DNA of 16,812 nucleotides, from NCBI GenBank assembly GCA_020028375.1, contig JAHZNX010000014.1:1-16812 (forward strand). The letters run 5' to 3'. Below are positions 1 through 7,661 of this stretch, in pieces. The stretch's first letter is position 1. Each line of letters opens with the position of its first letter. Origin of the DNA: Betaproteobacteria bacterium. Lineage in GTDB: Bacteria; Pseudomonadota; Gammaproteobacteria; Burkholderiales; SG8-41. The translations under genes and the position numbers were made by a program. The notes beneath the pieces are model-generated. The model saw only the letters and a program-made list of their open reading frames with translations, ran no database searches and was not told where the DNA came from.

Positions 1-96
1 CTGCTTGTGGTCGTCTGGTCAGAGCGTGACGAGGATTGCCGCCTGATCTCGGCGCGTCGCGCGACGCGAAAGGAACGGAAACAGTATGAGGACTGA
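1..96 (+). CDS. brnT: BrnT-family toxin, C-terminal end only (5' end outside window)
   Basis: The frame starting at base 1 is open for 31 codons and ends at a TGA at 94-96. The visible residues include VVVWSERDED, then LISARRATRKERKQYE. This matches the usual end of BrnT toxins, where a strand is followed by an I-S-A-R-x-A-T-x-x-E-R-x-x-Y-E helix. BrnT is a small RelE-fold ribonuclease that stops translation and is neutralised by BrnA. The stop overlaps the downstream antitoxin start at 86 by 11 bases, the toxin-first order with overlap typical of brnTA operons. The catalytic core and start codon are outside the window, so activity cannot be judged. The assignment rests on the short C-terminal motif together with the adjacent antitoxin. 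Confidence 0.8.
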   Translation: MLVVVWSERDEDCRLISARRATRKERKQYED

Positions 97-373
97 GTAC
101 GACTTCTCCAAAGGCAAGCGCGGCGCCGTCATCCCGCAAAAGGGGAAAACCCGCATTTCGATCTTTATCGACAACGCGGTGCTCGACGAATTTCGTGCCC
201 GTGCGGAGAAAGCCGGGACGGGATATCAAACCATGATGAACGAGGCTCTTCGAAGATACTTGACGGAGACGGAGCAACCCGTTACCGAAAAGGTGTTGCG
301 CCACGTTCTTCGCCAGGAGCTACCTGAGTACCTGCGAGGTCCAACGCCGCGCGGCACACGAACGCGCCGATAA
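86..373 (+). CDS. brnA: BrnA-family antitoxin (ribbon-helix-helix)
   Basis: This 95-residue protein is a probable antitoxin that binds BrnT and represses the brnTA promoter. Residues 20-29 (GKTRISIFID) form the strand of a ribbon-helix-helix DNA-binding domain. The two helices follow, the first around residues 31-43 and the second beginning at GTGYQTMMNEALRRYL (about 44-59), a segment characteristic of BrnA/CopG-like antitoxins. The C-terminal third is charged and ends in an Arg/Thr-rich tail, plausibly the toxin-wrapping or disordered part. The ATG lies inside the last codons of the toxin gene, which suggests translational coupling. The gene ends 69 bases before the convergent end of the ABC ATPase gene. 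It is the only plus-strand operon in the window. Confidence 0.85.
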   Translation: MRTEYDFSKGKRGAVIPQKGKTRISIFIDNAVLDEFRARAEKAGTGYQTMMNEALRRYLTETEQPVTEKVLRHVLRQELPEYLRGPTPRGTRTRR

Positions 374-396
374 GCGGCATAACGCTGCCCGCGACA

Positions 397-415
397 CGCC
401 AAGAAGTGATTGGCG
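397..415. terminator. Small stem-loop between convergent genes
   Basis: Bases 397-402 (CGCCAA) and 410-415 (TTGGCG) form a perfect 6-bp stem with a 7-base loop. It lies between the ends of brnA and the convergent ABC ATPase gene, where a bidirectional terminator would be expected. There is no T-run on either side, so it is at best a weak or factor-assisted terminator. Confidence 0.25.
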
Positions 416-442
416 CAGCCGTCCGTCCTCAGCCGTCAATCA

Positions 443-1549
<1,107 letters not shown>

Positions 1550-1572
1550 TTTCCCATCACCCATCACGACCG

Positions 1573-3297
1573 TCAGGCCATGCGCTGGATGTCGCCGGCC
1601 GTATACGCCCGGCTGCCGATCAGCCGGTGCGAGAGGTAGGTGCCGACCGCGACGATCAGCACGGCGAGGATGCCGAGCGCCGCGCCCGGGCCGCGGCCCG
1701 CCGCCGATTGCAGGTAGAGATAGATGCCGTAGGACATCGGCGCGTCGTTCTGGGAGGAGACCAGCATGAGCGTCATCGAGAGCTCGACCGCGGCGGTCAT
1801 GAAGCTGATGATGAAACCCGCCAGCATGCCGCCCGCCATCAGCGGCACCACCACGCGCCGTATCGTGCGGCGCTTGGACGCGCCGAGGTTCTCGGCCGCT
1901 TCCTCCAGCGACACGTGCAGCTGCTGCAGCGCCGCGACGCAGGAGCGCAGCGCGTAGGGCAGGCGCCGGATGGTGTAGCCGAGCGCAATCAGTATCCAGG
2001 ACGCCGTGAGGAGCTCGCCGGTGAAAGGGATCTCGATGCCCCGGAAGGTGCGCAGATAGCCAATCCCGAGCACGACGCCGGGAATGGCGAGCGCGATCGT
2101 CACGGTGAAGTCGAGCACGTTGCGGCCGGGTACCTTGGTGCGCAGCATGAGATAGGCGATGGCGGTGGCAATCACCACGTCGAGCGTGGCGGCAATGCCG
2201 CAGTAGAGCGCGGTGTTCCAGATCATGCGTGGGGATTCCTGGAATACCGTGGCGTAATGGGAAAGGGTGTAGGCATCTGGCAGCACGCTGAAGCTCCACA
2301 CCTTGGCGAGCGAGAGCAGCAGGATGCCGAGGTGCGGCGCCAGCACCACGGCGAGCACCAGGGCGATCCAGCCATAGGCGAGCACCGTCTGGCCGGGGCC
2401 GAGCCGGCGCCGGGAGAGTCCCGCGTATCCGCGCTGCATCGTCGCGTAGTCCTTGCCGCGCATGGTCCACATCGCGAGCCACAGGGCGAATAGGGACGCG
2501 ATCACCATGATGACGCTCGCCACGTAGCCGATCGGGTCCTCGATGCCGATCGAGGTAATGCGCAGGTACGCCTGCGGCGCGAGCAGGTTGGTCTGGTGCA
2601 GCACGAGCGGCGTGCCGAGGTCGTCGAAGACCTTGATGAATACCAGCGCCGCCCCGGCGACGTAGCCGGGCATCGCGAGCGGGAACACGATGCGGCGGAA
2701 GAGCCGCAGGCCGCTCGCGCCGAGGTTCTGGGCGGACTCTTCCATCGAGCTGTCGATGTTGTTCAACGCGACGACGAGATTCATCAGGATGAACGGGAAG
2801 TAGTGCAGCGCCTCGACGAAGATGACGCCGTTCAGCCCCTCCATGAGCGGGATCGTGAAGCCGAACCAGTCGTTCAGCAGCAGGTTGACGGAGCCGCTGC
2901 GTCCGAAGATGAGCTGCATCGCCACCGCGCCGACGAACGGCGGCATGATCAGCGGCAGGATGCCGAGCGTCTGGATGAGGAGCGCGCCGCGGAATTCGAA
3001 GCGGACCGTGAAATAGGCGAGCGGCACGGCGATGAGGGTCGCGATCGCGACGCTCCACACACCGACGTAGAGGCTGTTCCAGAACGACTCGCGCATGAGC
3101 GACAGGCTGAAGAACGAGCCGAAGTGCGACAGCGTGACGCCGCCCGCGCCGTCCGCGAACGCCACGTAGACGACCGTGACGACCGGGATGATCAGGAAAA
3201 CAACGAGAAAAGCCGCGATCGCGAGCGCGATCGCCGCCTGTGACCACGTGTAGGCCGCAGATGACGGAAAGGCGAGTCGGAGCGAAATGGCTTTCAT
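1573..3297 (-). CDS. ABC transporter permease, two fused MetI-like domains (FbpB/ThiP type)
   Basis: This 574-residue inner-membrane protein forms the whole translocation channel of the importer. Two homologous halves are visible, each with about six hydrophobic segments. The first transmembrane segment is near residues 20-45. Each half carries the EAA-type loop that docks on the ATPase: ESAQNLGASGLRLFRR (about 187-202) and EEAAENLGASKRRTIRR (about 465-481). Fusion of the two permease domains in one chain is characteristic of the FbpB/ThiP group, so no second permease gene is needed. The start at 3297 (protein begins MKAISLRLAF) is preferred. The frame is open to 3381, but that extension would translate the palindromic repeat. 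A GGAG lies about 13 bases before this ATG, rather far for a good ribosome-binding site. The gene follows the binding-protein gene after 130 bases occupied mostly by that repeat. Confidence 0.93.
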   Translation of the reverse strand: MKAISLRLAFPSSAAYTWSQAAIALAIAAFLVVFLIIPVVTVVYVAFADGAGGVTLSHFGSFFSLSLMRESFWNSLYVGVWSVAIATLIAVPLAYFTVRFEFRGALLIQTLGILPLIMPPFVGAVAMQLIFGRSGSVNLLLNDWFGFTIPLMEGLNGVIFVEALHYFPFILMNLVVALNNIDSSMEESAQNLGASGLRLFRRIVFPLAMPGYVAGAALVFIKVFDDLGTPLVLHQTNLLAPQAYLRITSIGIEDPIGYVASVIMVIASLFALWLAMWTMRGKDYATMQRGYAGLSRRRLGPGQTVLAYGWIALVLAVVLAPHLGILLLSLAKVWSFSVLPDAYTLSHYATVFQESPRMIWNTALYCGIAATLDVVIATAIAYLMLRTKVPGRNVLDFTVTIALAIPGVVLGIGYLRTFRGIEIPFTGELLTASWILIALGYTIRRLPYALRSCVAALQQLHVSLEEAAENLGASKRRTIRRVVVPLMAGGMLAGFIISFMTAAVELSMTLMLVSSQNDAPMSYGIYLYLQSAAGRGPGAALGILAVLIVAVGTYLSHRLIGSRAYTAGDIQRMA

Positions 3298-3308
3298 GCG
3301 GCTAATGG

Positions 3309-3423
3309 ATCTCCCCTCCTTGCCGAGGAGGGGTCGCCGCGGAGCGGCGGGGGTGGTGCGGGGAATGTAGACCGTAACCACCCCGGCGCTTCACGCCACC
3401 CCTCCTTGAAAAGGAGGGGAGAT
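3309..3423. repeat. Imperfect palindromic intergenic repeat (REP/MITE-like, about 115 bp)
   Basis: The outer 13 bases at 3309-3321 (ATCTCCCCTCCTT) are repeated exactly, inverted, at 3411-3423. The symmetry continues inwards: the left arm 3309-3357 and right arm 3377-3423 match over nearly their whole length, with small differences and a 2-base length change, leaving a centre of about 19 bases. Each arm also contains its own hairpin, CCCCTCCT with AGGAGGGG at 3313-3333 on the left and at 3399-3419 on the right. The element fills the gap between the binding-protein stop (3428) and the permease start (3297). Transcribed, it could fold into one long or two short hairpins, stabilise the upstream message or lower permease expression. 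Its symmetric, gene-free form suggests a small non-autonomous mobile or REP-like repeat; copy number in the genome cannot be seen here. Confidence 0.8.
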
Positions 3424-3427
3424 TCAT

Positions 3428-4750
3428 TTACTTGGCCATCGCAGCGGCCCGGTTGGCGAGTTCGGCTGCACGCGTGTAGTTCTTACGCGCGGTCGAATTC
3501 CAGTATTCCTCGAGTCCCGTCATCTGTTTGGTCTTCTCGGCGCTGCGCTTGGTCTCGCGGAACAGCGCGAGGAACTCCTTATCCTTCGATTTCTCCTCGC
3601 TCACGATCGGCGAGAAGGCGAGCTCGCGTGCTTCCGCCAATAGCTGATCGGCCTGCGGGTTCTTCTTGCCGGCGAGCTTCGCGGTCGCTTCGTGGATTGC
3701 CCGGGTCGCAGCGACGAGCTCCTTGTGGCGGAAGGTGATGGTCTGGTCGAAGATCGAGCTCACCACGTAGTAGCGCGTCTCGGAGAGTACCGAGTCGAAG
3801 CTCACCCTGGCCTTGATCTTGCCGCCGAACGGGTTCGGGTAGTCCTTGGGCGCCCTGGCGTAGGTCGCGGGCAGCACCGGCAGGCGGCTGATCTTGGGAT
3901 CGAGCAGGAGCTGCTGGCCCTCGTCGGACAGCGTGAAGCTGATGAACTTCTTCGCGAGTTCGGCGTTCCTCGCGTTGGCGATCAATCCGATGTTGGCGGG
4001 CACGATGGCGGTCACCGAGGGATAGACGAACTCGACCGGAAAGCCCGAGGCTTTGGCCGACAGGCCGAAGAAGTCGATCACCAGCCCGATGCCGAACTGG
4101 CCGTTGTTGACGCCGTCGGGCACGCCGAAGCTGCGCTCGGTGATCGCGGCGCAATTCCCGGTGATCATCAAGACCTGGCGCCACCCCTTGTCCCAGCCTT
4201 CACCCTGGAGGATGGTCTCGATGGTGAGGTGGGTGGTGCCCGAGCGCGAGGGCGAGGAGATGGCCGCATGCCCGAAGTAGACGGGCTTCATGAGATCGGC
4301 CCACTCCCTGGGCTCGGGGACCTTGTTCGCCTTGAGATAGCGCGTGTTCCACATCAGCCCGTAGCCCGCGAGCGCCTGGCCGAGGTAATAACCCTGGGGA
4401 TCGTTCACCGGGTACGCGCCGACCTTTTTCGGCACCGCCGGGTTGGCGAGATCGGCGGTCCTCGCGAGCAGCTTTTCCTTGGCCAGCACTTCGAACGCAT
4501 CGGGGGCGGACGCCCAGAAGATGTCCGGCTTGTTCGCCGCAGGCGCTTCGCGCACGAAGGCGATCGCCGCCGACGTGCCGCGGTTCAGCACTTCGACCTT
4601 TACCCCCGGGTTGCGGGTCTCGAATGCCTTCTTGTAGACGTCGGTCAGATCCCGGGGGAAGGACGTGACGATGGTGATCTGCTGCTGGGCCACTGCCGCG
4701 GCGGAAAAACAGAACATCGCCAGGGACAGCCAGGCGTGCATCGGGCGCAT
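3428..4750 (-). CDS. ABC transporter periplasmic substrate-binding protein (family 1, AfuA-like)
   Basis: This 440-residue protein is the soluble receptor that delivers ligand to the downstream permease. A signal peptide is clear: a short basic start, hydrophobic residues 6-19 and a likely cleavage after AVA (about residue 21). The mature part begins QITIVTSFPRDLTDVYKKAF, typical of extracellular solute-binding proteins of the iron(III)/phosphonate/thiamine-like group. The segment LIANARNAELAKKFISFTLS (about 256-275) is the family's usual C-lobe helix. The protein is about 100 residues longer than typical FbpA proteins, with a charged helical C-terminus (about 340-440). A Tyr-Tyr pair occurs at 327-328, but it is not clearly in the FbpA iron-ligand position, so iron is not assured. 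The ATG at 4750 has an excellent AGGAGG six bases upstream. The longer open frame upstream is a shadow of the hemolysin III gene. Confidence 0.9.
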   Translation of the reverse strand: MRPMHAWLSLAMFCFSAAAVAQQQITIVTSFPRDLTDVYKKAFETRNPGVKVEVLNRGTSAAIAFVREAPAANKPDIFWASAPDAFEVLAKEKLLARTADLANPAVPKKVGAYPVNDPQGYYLGQALAGYGLMWNTRYLKANKVPEPREWADLMKPVYFGHAAISSPSRSGTTHLTIETILQGEGWDKGWRQVLMITGNCAAITERSFGVPDGVNNGQFGIGLVIDFFGLSAKASGFPVEFVYPSVTAIVPANIGLIANARNAELAKKFISFTLSDEGQQLLLDPKISRLPVLPATYARAPKDYPNPFGGKIKARVSFDSVLSETRYYVVSSIFDQTITFRHKELVAATRAIHEATAKLAGKKNPQADQLLAEARELAFSPIVSEEKSKDKEFLALFRETKRSAEKTKQMTGLEEYWNSTARKNYTRAAELANRAAAMAK

Positions 4751-4785
4751 GGTTTTCCTCCTTCTGGTTATGCTAACGACTTCCG

Positions 4786-5439
4786 CTACGTCGCGTACCG
4801 CAGTACCGCGACGAAGTGACACGCGGTGCCCAGGACAACGAACAGGTGCCACACGAAGTGAAAGTAGCGGATGCGTTCCGCCATGAAAAACACCGCACCC
4901 ACCGTGTAAGCGATACCGCCCGCCAGCAACCAGAACAGTCCCCACTTGGGCACCAGAGTCCACACCGGCTCGATCGCGATGAGGACCAGCCAGCCCATCG
5001 CGAGATACACCCACGTCGAGAACGTCGTGTAGCGGACGCCGCCGAGGGCCTTGAACACCGTGCCCACGACGGCCAGGGCCCACACGAGCCCGAATAGCGT
5101 CCAGCCCCAAACGCCGCGCAGCACCCCGAGCGTAAACGGAGTGTAGGTCCCGGCGATCAGGAGGTAGATTGCCGAGTGATCGAGAATCTGAAAAACCCGC
5201 TTGGCGCGATTCGGCGGCAACGCGTGAAACAGCGTGGAAGCGAGGTACAGCAGCACCATGGTGGTCGCAAACACGCTCGCGCCCACGATTCCCGCCAGGT
5301 CCCCGCGATTGAGCGCGGTGTTGACCAGAATCGGGAAAGCGACCAACGCCGCCAGCAAGCCGATGCCGTGGCTGACGCTGTTCGCGATTTCCTCGCCGGG
5401 AGACTGCGACCGCTCTTCCAGTTGCAAAGCTTCTACCAT
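4786..5439 (-). CDS. Hemolysin III / PAQR-family membrane protein (TrhA/YqfA-like)
   Basis: The 217-residue protein is an integral inner-membrane protein with about seven hydrophobic segments. It carries the PAQR/hemolysin III signature residues: SVSHG near the N-terminus (S21, H24), STLFH (S68, H72), DHSAIYLLIAGTYTPF (87-102) and HFVWH (H194, H198) in the last segment. The S-x3-H and H-x3-H residues correspond to the zinc site of adiponectin-receptor-like proteins. Bacterial members have been linked to membrane-lipid homeostasis; the hemolysin name comes from one Bacillus cereus protein and does not prove toxicity. AGGAG stands 7-8 bases before the ATG at 5439, which fixes the start. It ends 35 bases before the ABC binding-protein gene on the same strand, so the two could be co-transcribed, but I see no functional link. 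Confidence 0.9.
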   Translation of the reverse strand: MVEALQLEERSQSPGEEIANSVSHGIGLLAALVAFPILVNTALNRGDLAGIVGASVFATTMVLLYLASTLFHALPPNRAKRVFQILDHSAIYLLIAGTYTPFTLGVLRGVWGWTLFGLVWALAVVGTVFKALGGVRYTTFSTWVYLAMGWLVLIAIEPVWTLVPKWGLFWLLAGGIAYTVGAVFFMAERIRYFHFVWHLFVVLGTACHFVAVLRYAT

Positions 5440-5472
5440 TACTGTGTCTCCTGCACGCCCTAACCTTCAGCC

Positions 5473-5516
5473 CCGCGTGTTGAACGGCGAAGATTGTCGT
5501 CCGTTCCAACACGCGG
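5473..5516. promoter_or_regulatory. Long stem-loop upstream of the hemolysin III gene
   Basis: Bases 5473-5487 (CCGCGTGTTGAACGG) pair with 5501-5516, whose reverse complement is CCGCGTGTTGGAACGG. The result is a 15-bp stem with one bulged base and a 13-base loop. It lies between the stop of the Vgb-like gene (5551) and the ATG of the hemolysin III gene (5439). No U-run follows in the minus direction, so it is not a canonical intrinsic terminator. It could be an RNA processing or attenuation structure in the leader, or a DNA palindrome bound by a regulator. Confidence 0.55.
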
Positions 5517-5550
5517 AGTTGAACAGGCGCTGTGCGTCCGGATTTAACGT

Positions 5551-6540
5551 CTATTCGACGACACCGAGCCTGCCGTTATGGCTGCCCATGTACCACAGCC
5601 GACCGCGCGCGTCGGTCACCATCTTGCGGATGCCGACGTTGTTGGAAGGCAGCTGGACGACGCGCATCTGCTCGGTCTTCGGGTCGAAGCGCACCACGGT
5701 GTCGGTGTTGATCTCGTTTACCCACACCATGCCGCCGCCATCCACGGTCACCGCGTACGGTCCGGCGTCGCCCGCGGGCAGCTGATATTCTTTCACCACC
5801 TTCATGGCGGCGGGATCCAACTTGGCGAGCTTGCCATTGCCGTAGAGCGCCACCCACATCATTCCGTCGGGCGCCGTTGCGACACGGCGCGGACGCGAGC
5901 CCCGTCCCGTGTTCACCTCGCTCATCTGGCCGGTCTTCGGATCGAGCTTGCCCATCCGGTTGTCGCCCATGCGGCAGAACCAGACGTTGCCCGCCTTGTC
6001 GAGCGCCAGGCCGTAGGGGCCGCCCGACGAGGGATACTCCTTGATCGCGCCCGTCTTCGTGTCGATGCTGGCGACCTTGTCGCCGCTCTGCATCGTGAAC
6101 CAGATGGTGCTCTGGTCGTCGGTGATGATCAGCGTGTGCGGCCCGCCGCCGTCGGAAGGCGTCTTGTACTCGGTCATCTTCCCGGTGGCGGGATCGAGCT
6201 TGCCGATCGTCCCGTTGCCGTTCCCGGTCGTCCACACCATGCCGTGCTTGTCCACCAGCAGGCCGTGCGGACGGTGGCCGGACGGCAGGTCCCATTCCTT
6301 GAAGGTCGTGGTTTTCGGGTCGAAGCGCGCCACCTTGTTGCCGGTCATCACCGCGATGTAGATCGAACCGTCGGGCGCGACCGCCGGGTCGCGCGCGAAA
6401 CGCGGCGTCGGTACCGGCCACTCGCTCACCTTGCCGGCGAGGTTGGGATGCGAGCCCGGCGTGATCCCGTAGTTGGAGCCGCCGGCGTAGGCCGCGGCGA
6501 GGGGAAACAGTGACAGCATCAAGAAGACTTTATGCTTCAT
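5551..6540 (-). CDS. Secreted Vgb-like (virginiamycin B lyase-family) beta-propeller protein
   Basis: This 329-residue protein begins with a signal peptide (MKHKVFLMLSLFPLAAAYA, cleavage likely after residue 19), so it probably acts in the periplasm or outside. The rest consists of about six repeats of 40-45 residues, each with the pattern P-x-G-(hydrophobic)-x-x-D-x-x-G-x-(V/I)-W followed by N-x-(hydrophobic)-x-(K/R)-(L/F)-D-P-x-T-G. Examples are HGLLVDKHGMVWTT, YGLALDKAGNVWFC and YAVTVDGGGMVWVN. This is the beta-propeller of the streptogramin lyase (Vgb)/SMP-30-like superfamily. Family membership alone does not imply antibiotic lyase activity, and most such secreted homologues have no known function. 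GGGAG seven bases before the ATG overlaps the end of the crotonase gene, whose stop is 13 bases upstream, so the two form one transcription unit. Confidence 0.85.
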   Translation of the reverse strand: MKHKVFLMLSLFPLAAAYAGGSNYGITPGSHPNLAGKVSEWPVPTPRFARDPAVAPDGSIYIAVMTGNKVARFDPKTTTFKEWDLPSGHRPHGLLVDKHGMVWTTGNGNGTIGKLDPATGKMTEYKTPSDGGGPHTLIITDDQSTIWFTMQSGDKVASIDTKTGAIKEYPSSGGPYGLALDKAGNVWFCRMGDNRMGKLDPKTGQMSEVNTGRGSRPRRVATAPDGMMWVALYGNGKLAKLDPAAMKVVKEYQLPAGDAGPYAVTVDGGGMVWVNEINTDTVVRFDPKTEQMRVVQLPSNNVGIRKMVTDARGRLWYMGSHNGRLGVVE

Positions 6541-6553
6541 GGTCAGGCTCCCA

Positions 6554-7363
6554 TTACTTGTCTTTCCAGCGCGGCTTGCGTTTTTCCACGAACGCCGCGA
6601 TCCCTTCCTTCCCGTCCTCGGTCCTGACGTTGTCCACCATCGCCGCGGTGGCGATCTTGTAGGCCTGTTCGAGGTTGCCGCTCACCTGCTCGTAGAAAAG
6701 CTTCTTGCCGGCCGCGACGACGGCGCGCGATTTCGTCATGACCGATCGAGCGAGGGCCTGCACCTCCGCATCGAGGCGGTCCGCCGGCACCACGCGGTTG
6801 ACGAGGCCCCAGGCGAGGGCGGCCGCGGCGTCGATCGGCTCCCCGGTCAGTAGCATTTCCATTGCGCGCTTGCGGGAAATATTGCGCGCCAGCGGCACGC
6901 CCGGGGTGGAGCAGAATATCCCGTAATTCACGCCAGAGGTCGCGAAGCGGGCGTCCGTCACCGCGACGGCAAGGTCGCACTGCGCGACGAGCTGGCAGCC
7001 GGCGGCGAAGGCGGGGCCGTGCACGCGCGCGATGACCGGCTGGGGGAGCTGCGTGAGCCCGGTCATTACGGTTTGGCAGCGCTCGAAGGCGTGCTTCGCG
7101 AACCGCGGGTCGGCGTGCTCGTGGATTTCCTTGAGGTCGTGGCCGGCGCAGAACGCCTTGCCTGCGCCGGCGATGACGACGACGCGCACTGACGCGTCGC
7201 GCGCAAGGTCGCGCACCGCCGACTGCAGCGCGGCGAGCAGCGCGGCGGACAGTGCGTTGTACTGGTCGGGACGGTTGAGCGTGAGCGTCGCAACGCCGCC
7301 GGCGTCCTCGCGCAGCAGCACCTCGGCCTCGGTGCCCACGGCGGCGAGATGAATGGCTGTCAT
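6554..7363 (-). CDS. Enoyl-CoA hydratase/isomerase-family protein (ECHDC3-like crotonase)
   Basis: The 269-residue cytoplasmic protein has the crotonase fold. VATLTLNRPDQYNALS (24-39) is the N-terminal strand pair. AFCAGHDLKEI (70-80) supplies the first oxyanion-hole amide, and GPAFAAGCQL (116-125) the second. RNISRKRAMEMLLTGEPIDA is the usual helix region, and a C-terminal helical tail ends in KRKPRWKDK. The two glutamates that act as acid and base in classical hydratases (GGGCEL and FGQPE contexts) are replaced by Gln124 and by the segment FATSGVNYGIFCSTP. This last pattern is shared with ECHDC3-like proteins, so CoA-thioester binding is likely but simple hydration is doubtful. GAGGAG lies 9 bases before the ATG at 7363. 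It is followed closely by the secreted propeller gene. Confidence 0.9.
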   Translation of the reverse strand: MTAIHLAAVGTEAEVLLREDAGGVATLTLNRPDQYNALSAALLAALQSAVRDLARDASVRVVVIAGAGKAFCAGHDLKEIHEHADPRFAKHAFERCQTVMTGLTQLPQPVIARVHGPAFAAGCQLVAQCDLAVAVTDARFATSGVNYGIFCSTPGVPLARNISRKRAMEMLLTGEPIDAAAALAWGLVNRVVPADRLDAEVQALARSVMTKSRAVVAAGKKLFYEQVSGNLEQAYKIATAAMVDNVRTEDGKEGIAAFVEKRKPRWKDK

Positions 7364-7406
7364 GCTGGCGGACTCCTCTACCTGCCAGCTATATGGTAAC
7401 GGATGA

Positions 7407-7534
7407 TCAGCGCTGTTTCGCCGGAATCAACTTGACCGCTATTTCTTCGAGCCTTTTCGCGCGGATGACGTGGCCGTCCAGGAAGGGCCCTTCTCATCGA
7501 GGACGATGTCCTTGCCGCGCTCGGCCGCCTCCAA
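7407..7534 (-). pseudogene. Frame-broken remnant of an unrecognised gene
   Basis: In minus frame from 7534, just after a TAA, the residues LEAAERGKDIVLDEKGP read with nearly all codons ending in G or C. At about 7490 the coding-like signal moves to another frame and continues FLDGHVIRAKRLEEIAVKLI to a TGA at 7407-7409; most of those codons also end in G or C. The second frame has its own TGA at 7494-7496, so the two halves cannot be read together without a shift. The charged, helical composition differs from the Arg/Ala/Pro-rich text of shadow frames. I infer the C-terminal remnant of a decayed gene, or a sequencing frameshift. Upstream to 7661 I find no coding signal that joins to it, and I do not recognise the family. 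Confidence 0.35.
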
Positions 7535-7543
7535 TTAAAGGGT

Positions 7544-7560
7544 GCTCGCCATACGCGAGC
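7544..7560 (-). terminator. Hairpin downstream of chpA, possible terminator
   Basis: GCTCGC (7544-7549) and GCGAGC (7555-7560) form a perfect 6-bp stem with a 5-base loop. In the minus direction the stem is followed by ACCCTTTAATT, a poor U-tract. It lies about 100 bases after the chpA stop and could end the pil/chp transcript. Evidence is structural only. Confidence 0.3.
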
Positions 7561-7661
7561 TGCGATTGCATCTCCAGCAGGCAAAAGGAGAAGTCGAGAA
7601 AATGGCCTTCTGCGACTCCCGGCAATGCTGGCGGGCATTTCTCGCGGGGCCGAACCGGCTG

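Noticed and set aside
1550..3247. Extension of the ATPase frame upstream through the permease gene (934-residue open frame)
   Set aside because: The part before residue MTERF is Arg/His-rich shadow text of the permease gene; the true ATPase begins at 1549.
4751..5512. Extension of the binding-protein frame upstream (694-residue open frame)
   Set aside because: It is a shadow of the hemolysin III gene; the signal peptide and AGGAGG site place the start at 4750.
7378..7638. 86-residue minus-strand open frame in the gap after chpA
   Set aside because: The residues are Arg/Ala/Pro-rich and the coding-like signal in this gap lies in the other two frames, as described for the remnant.
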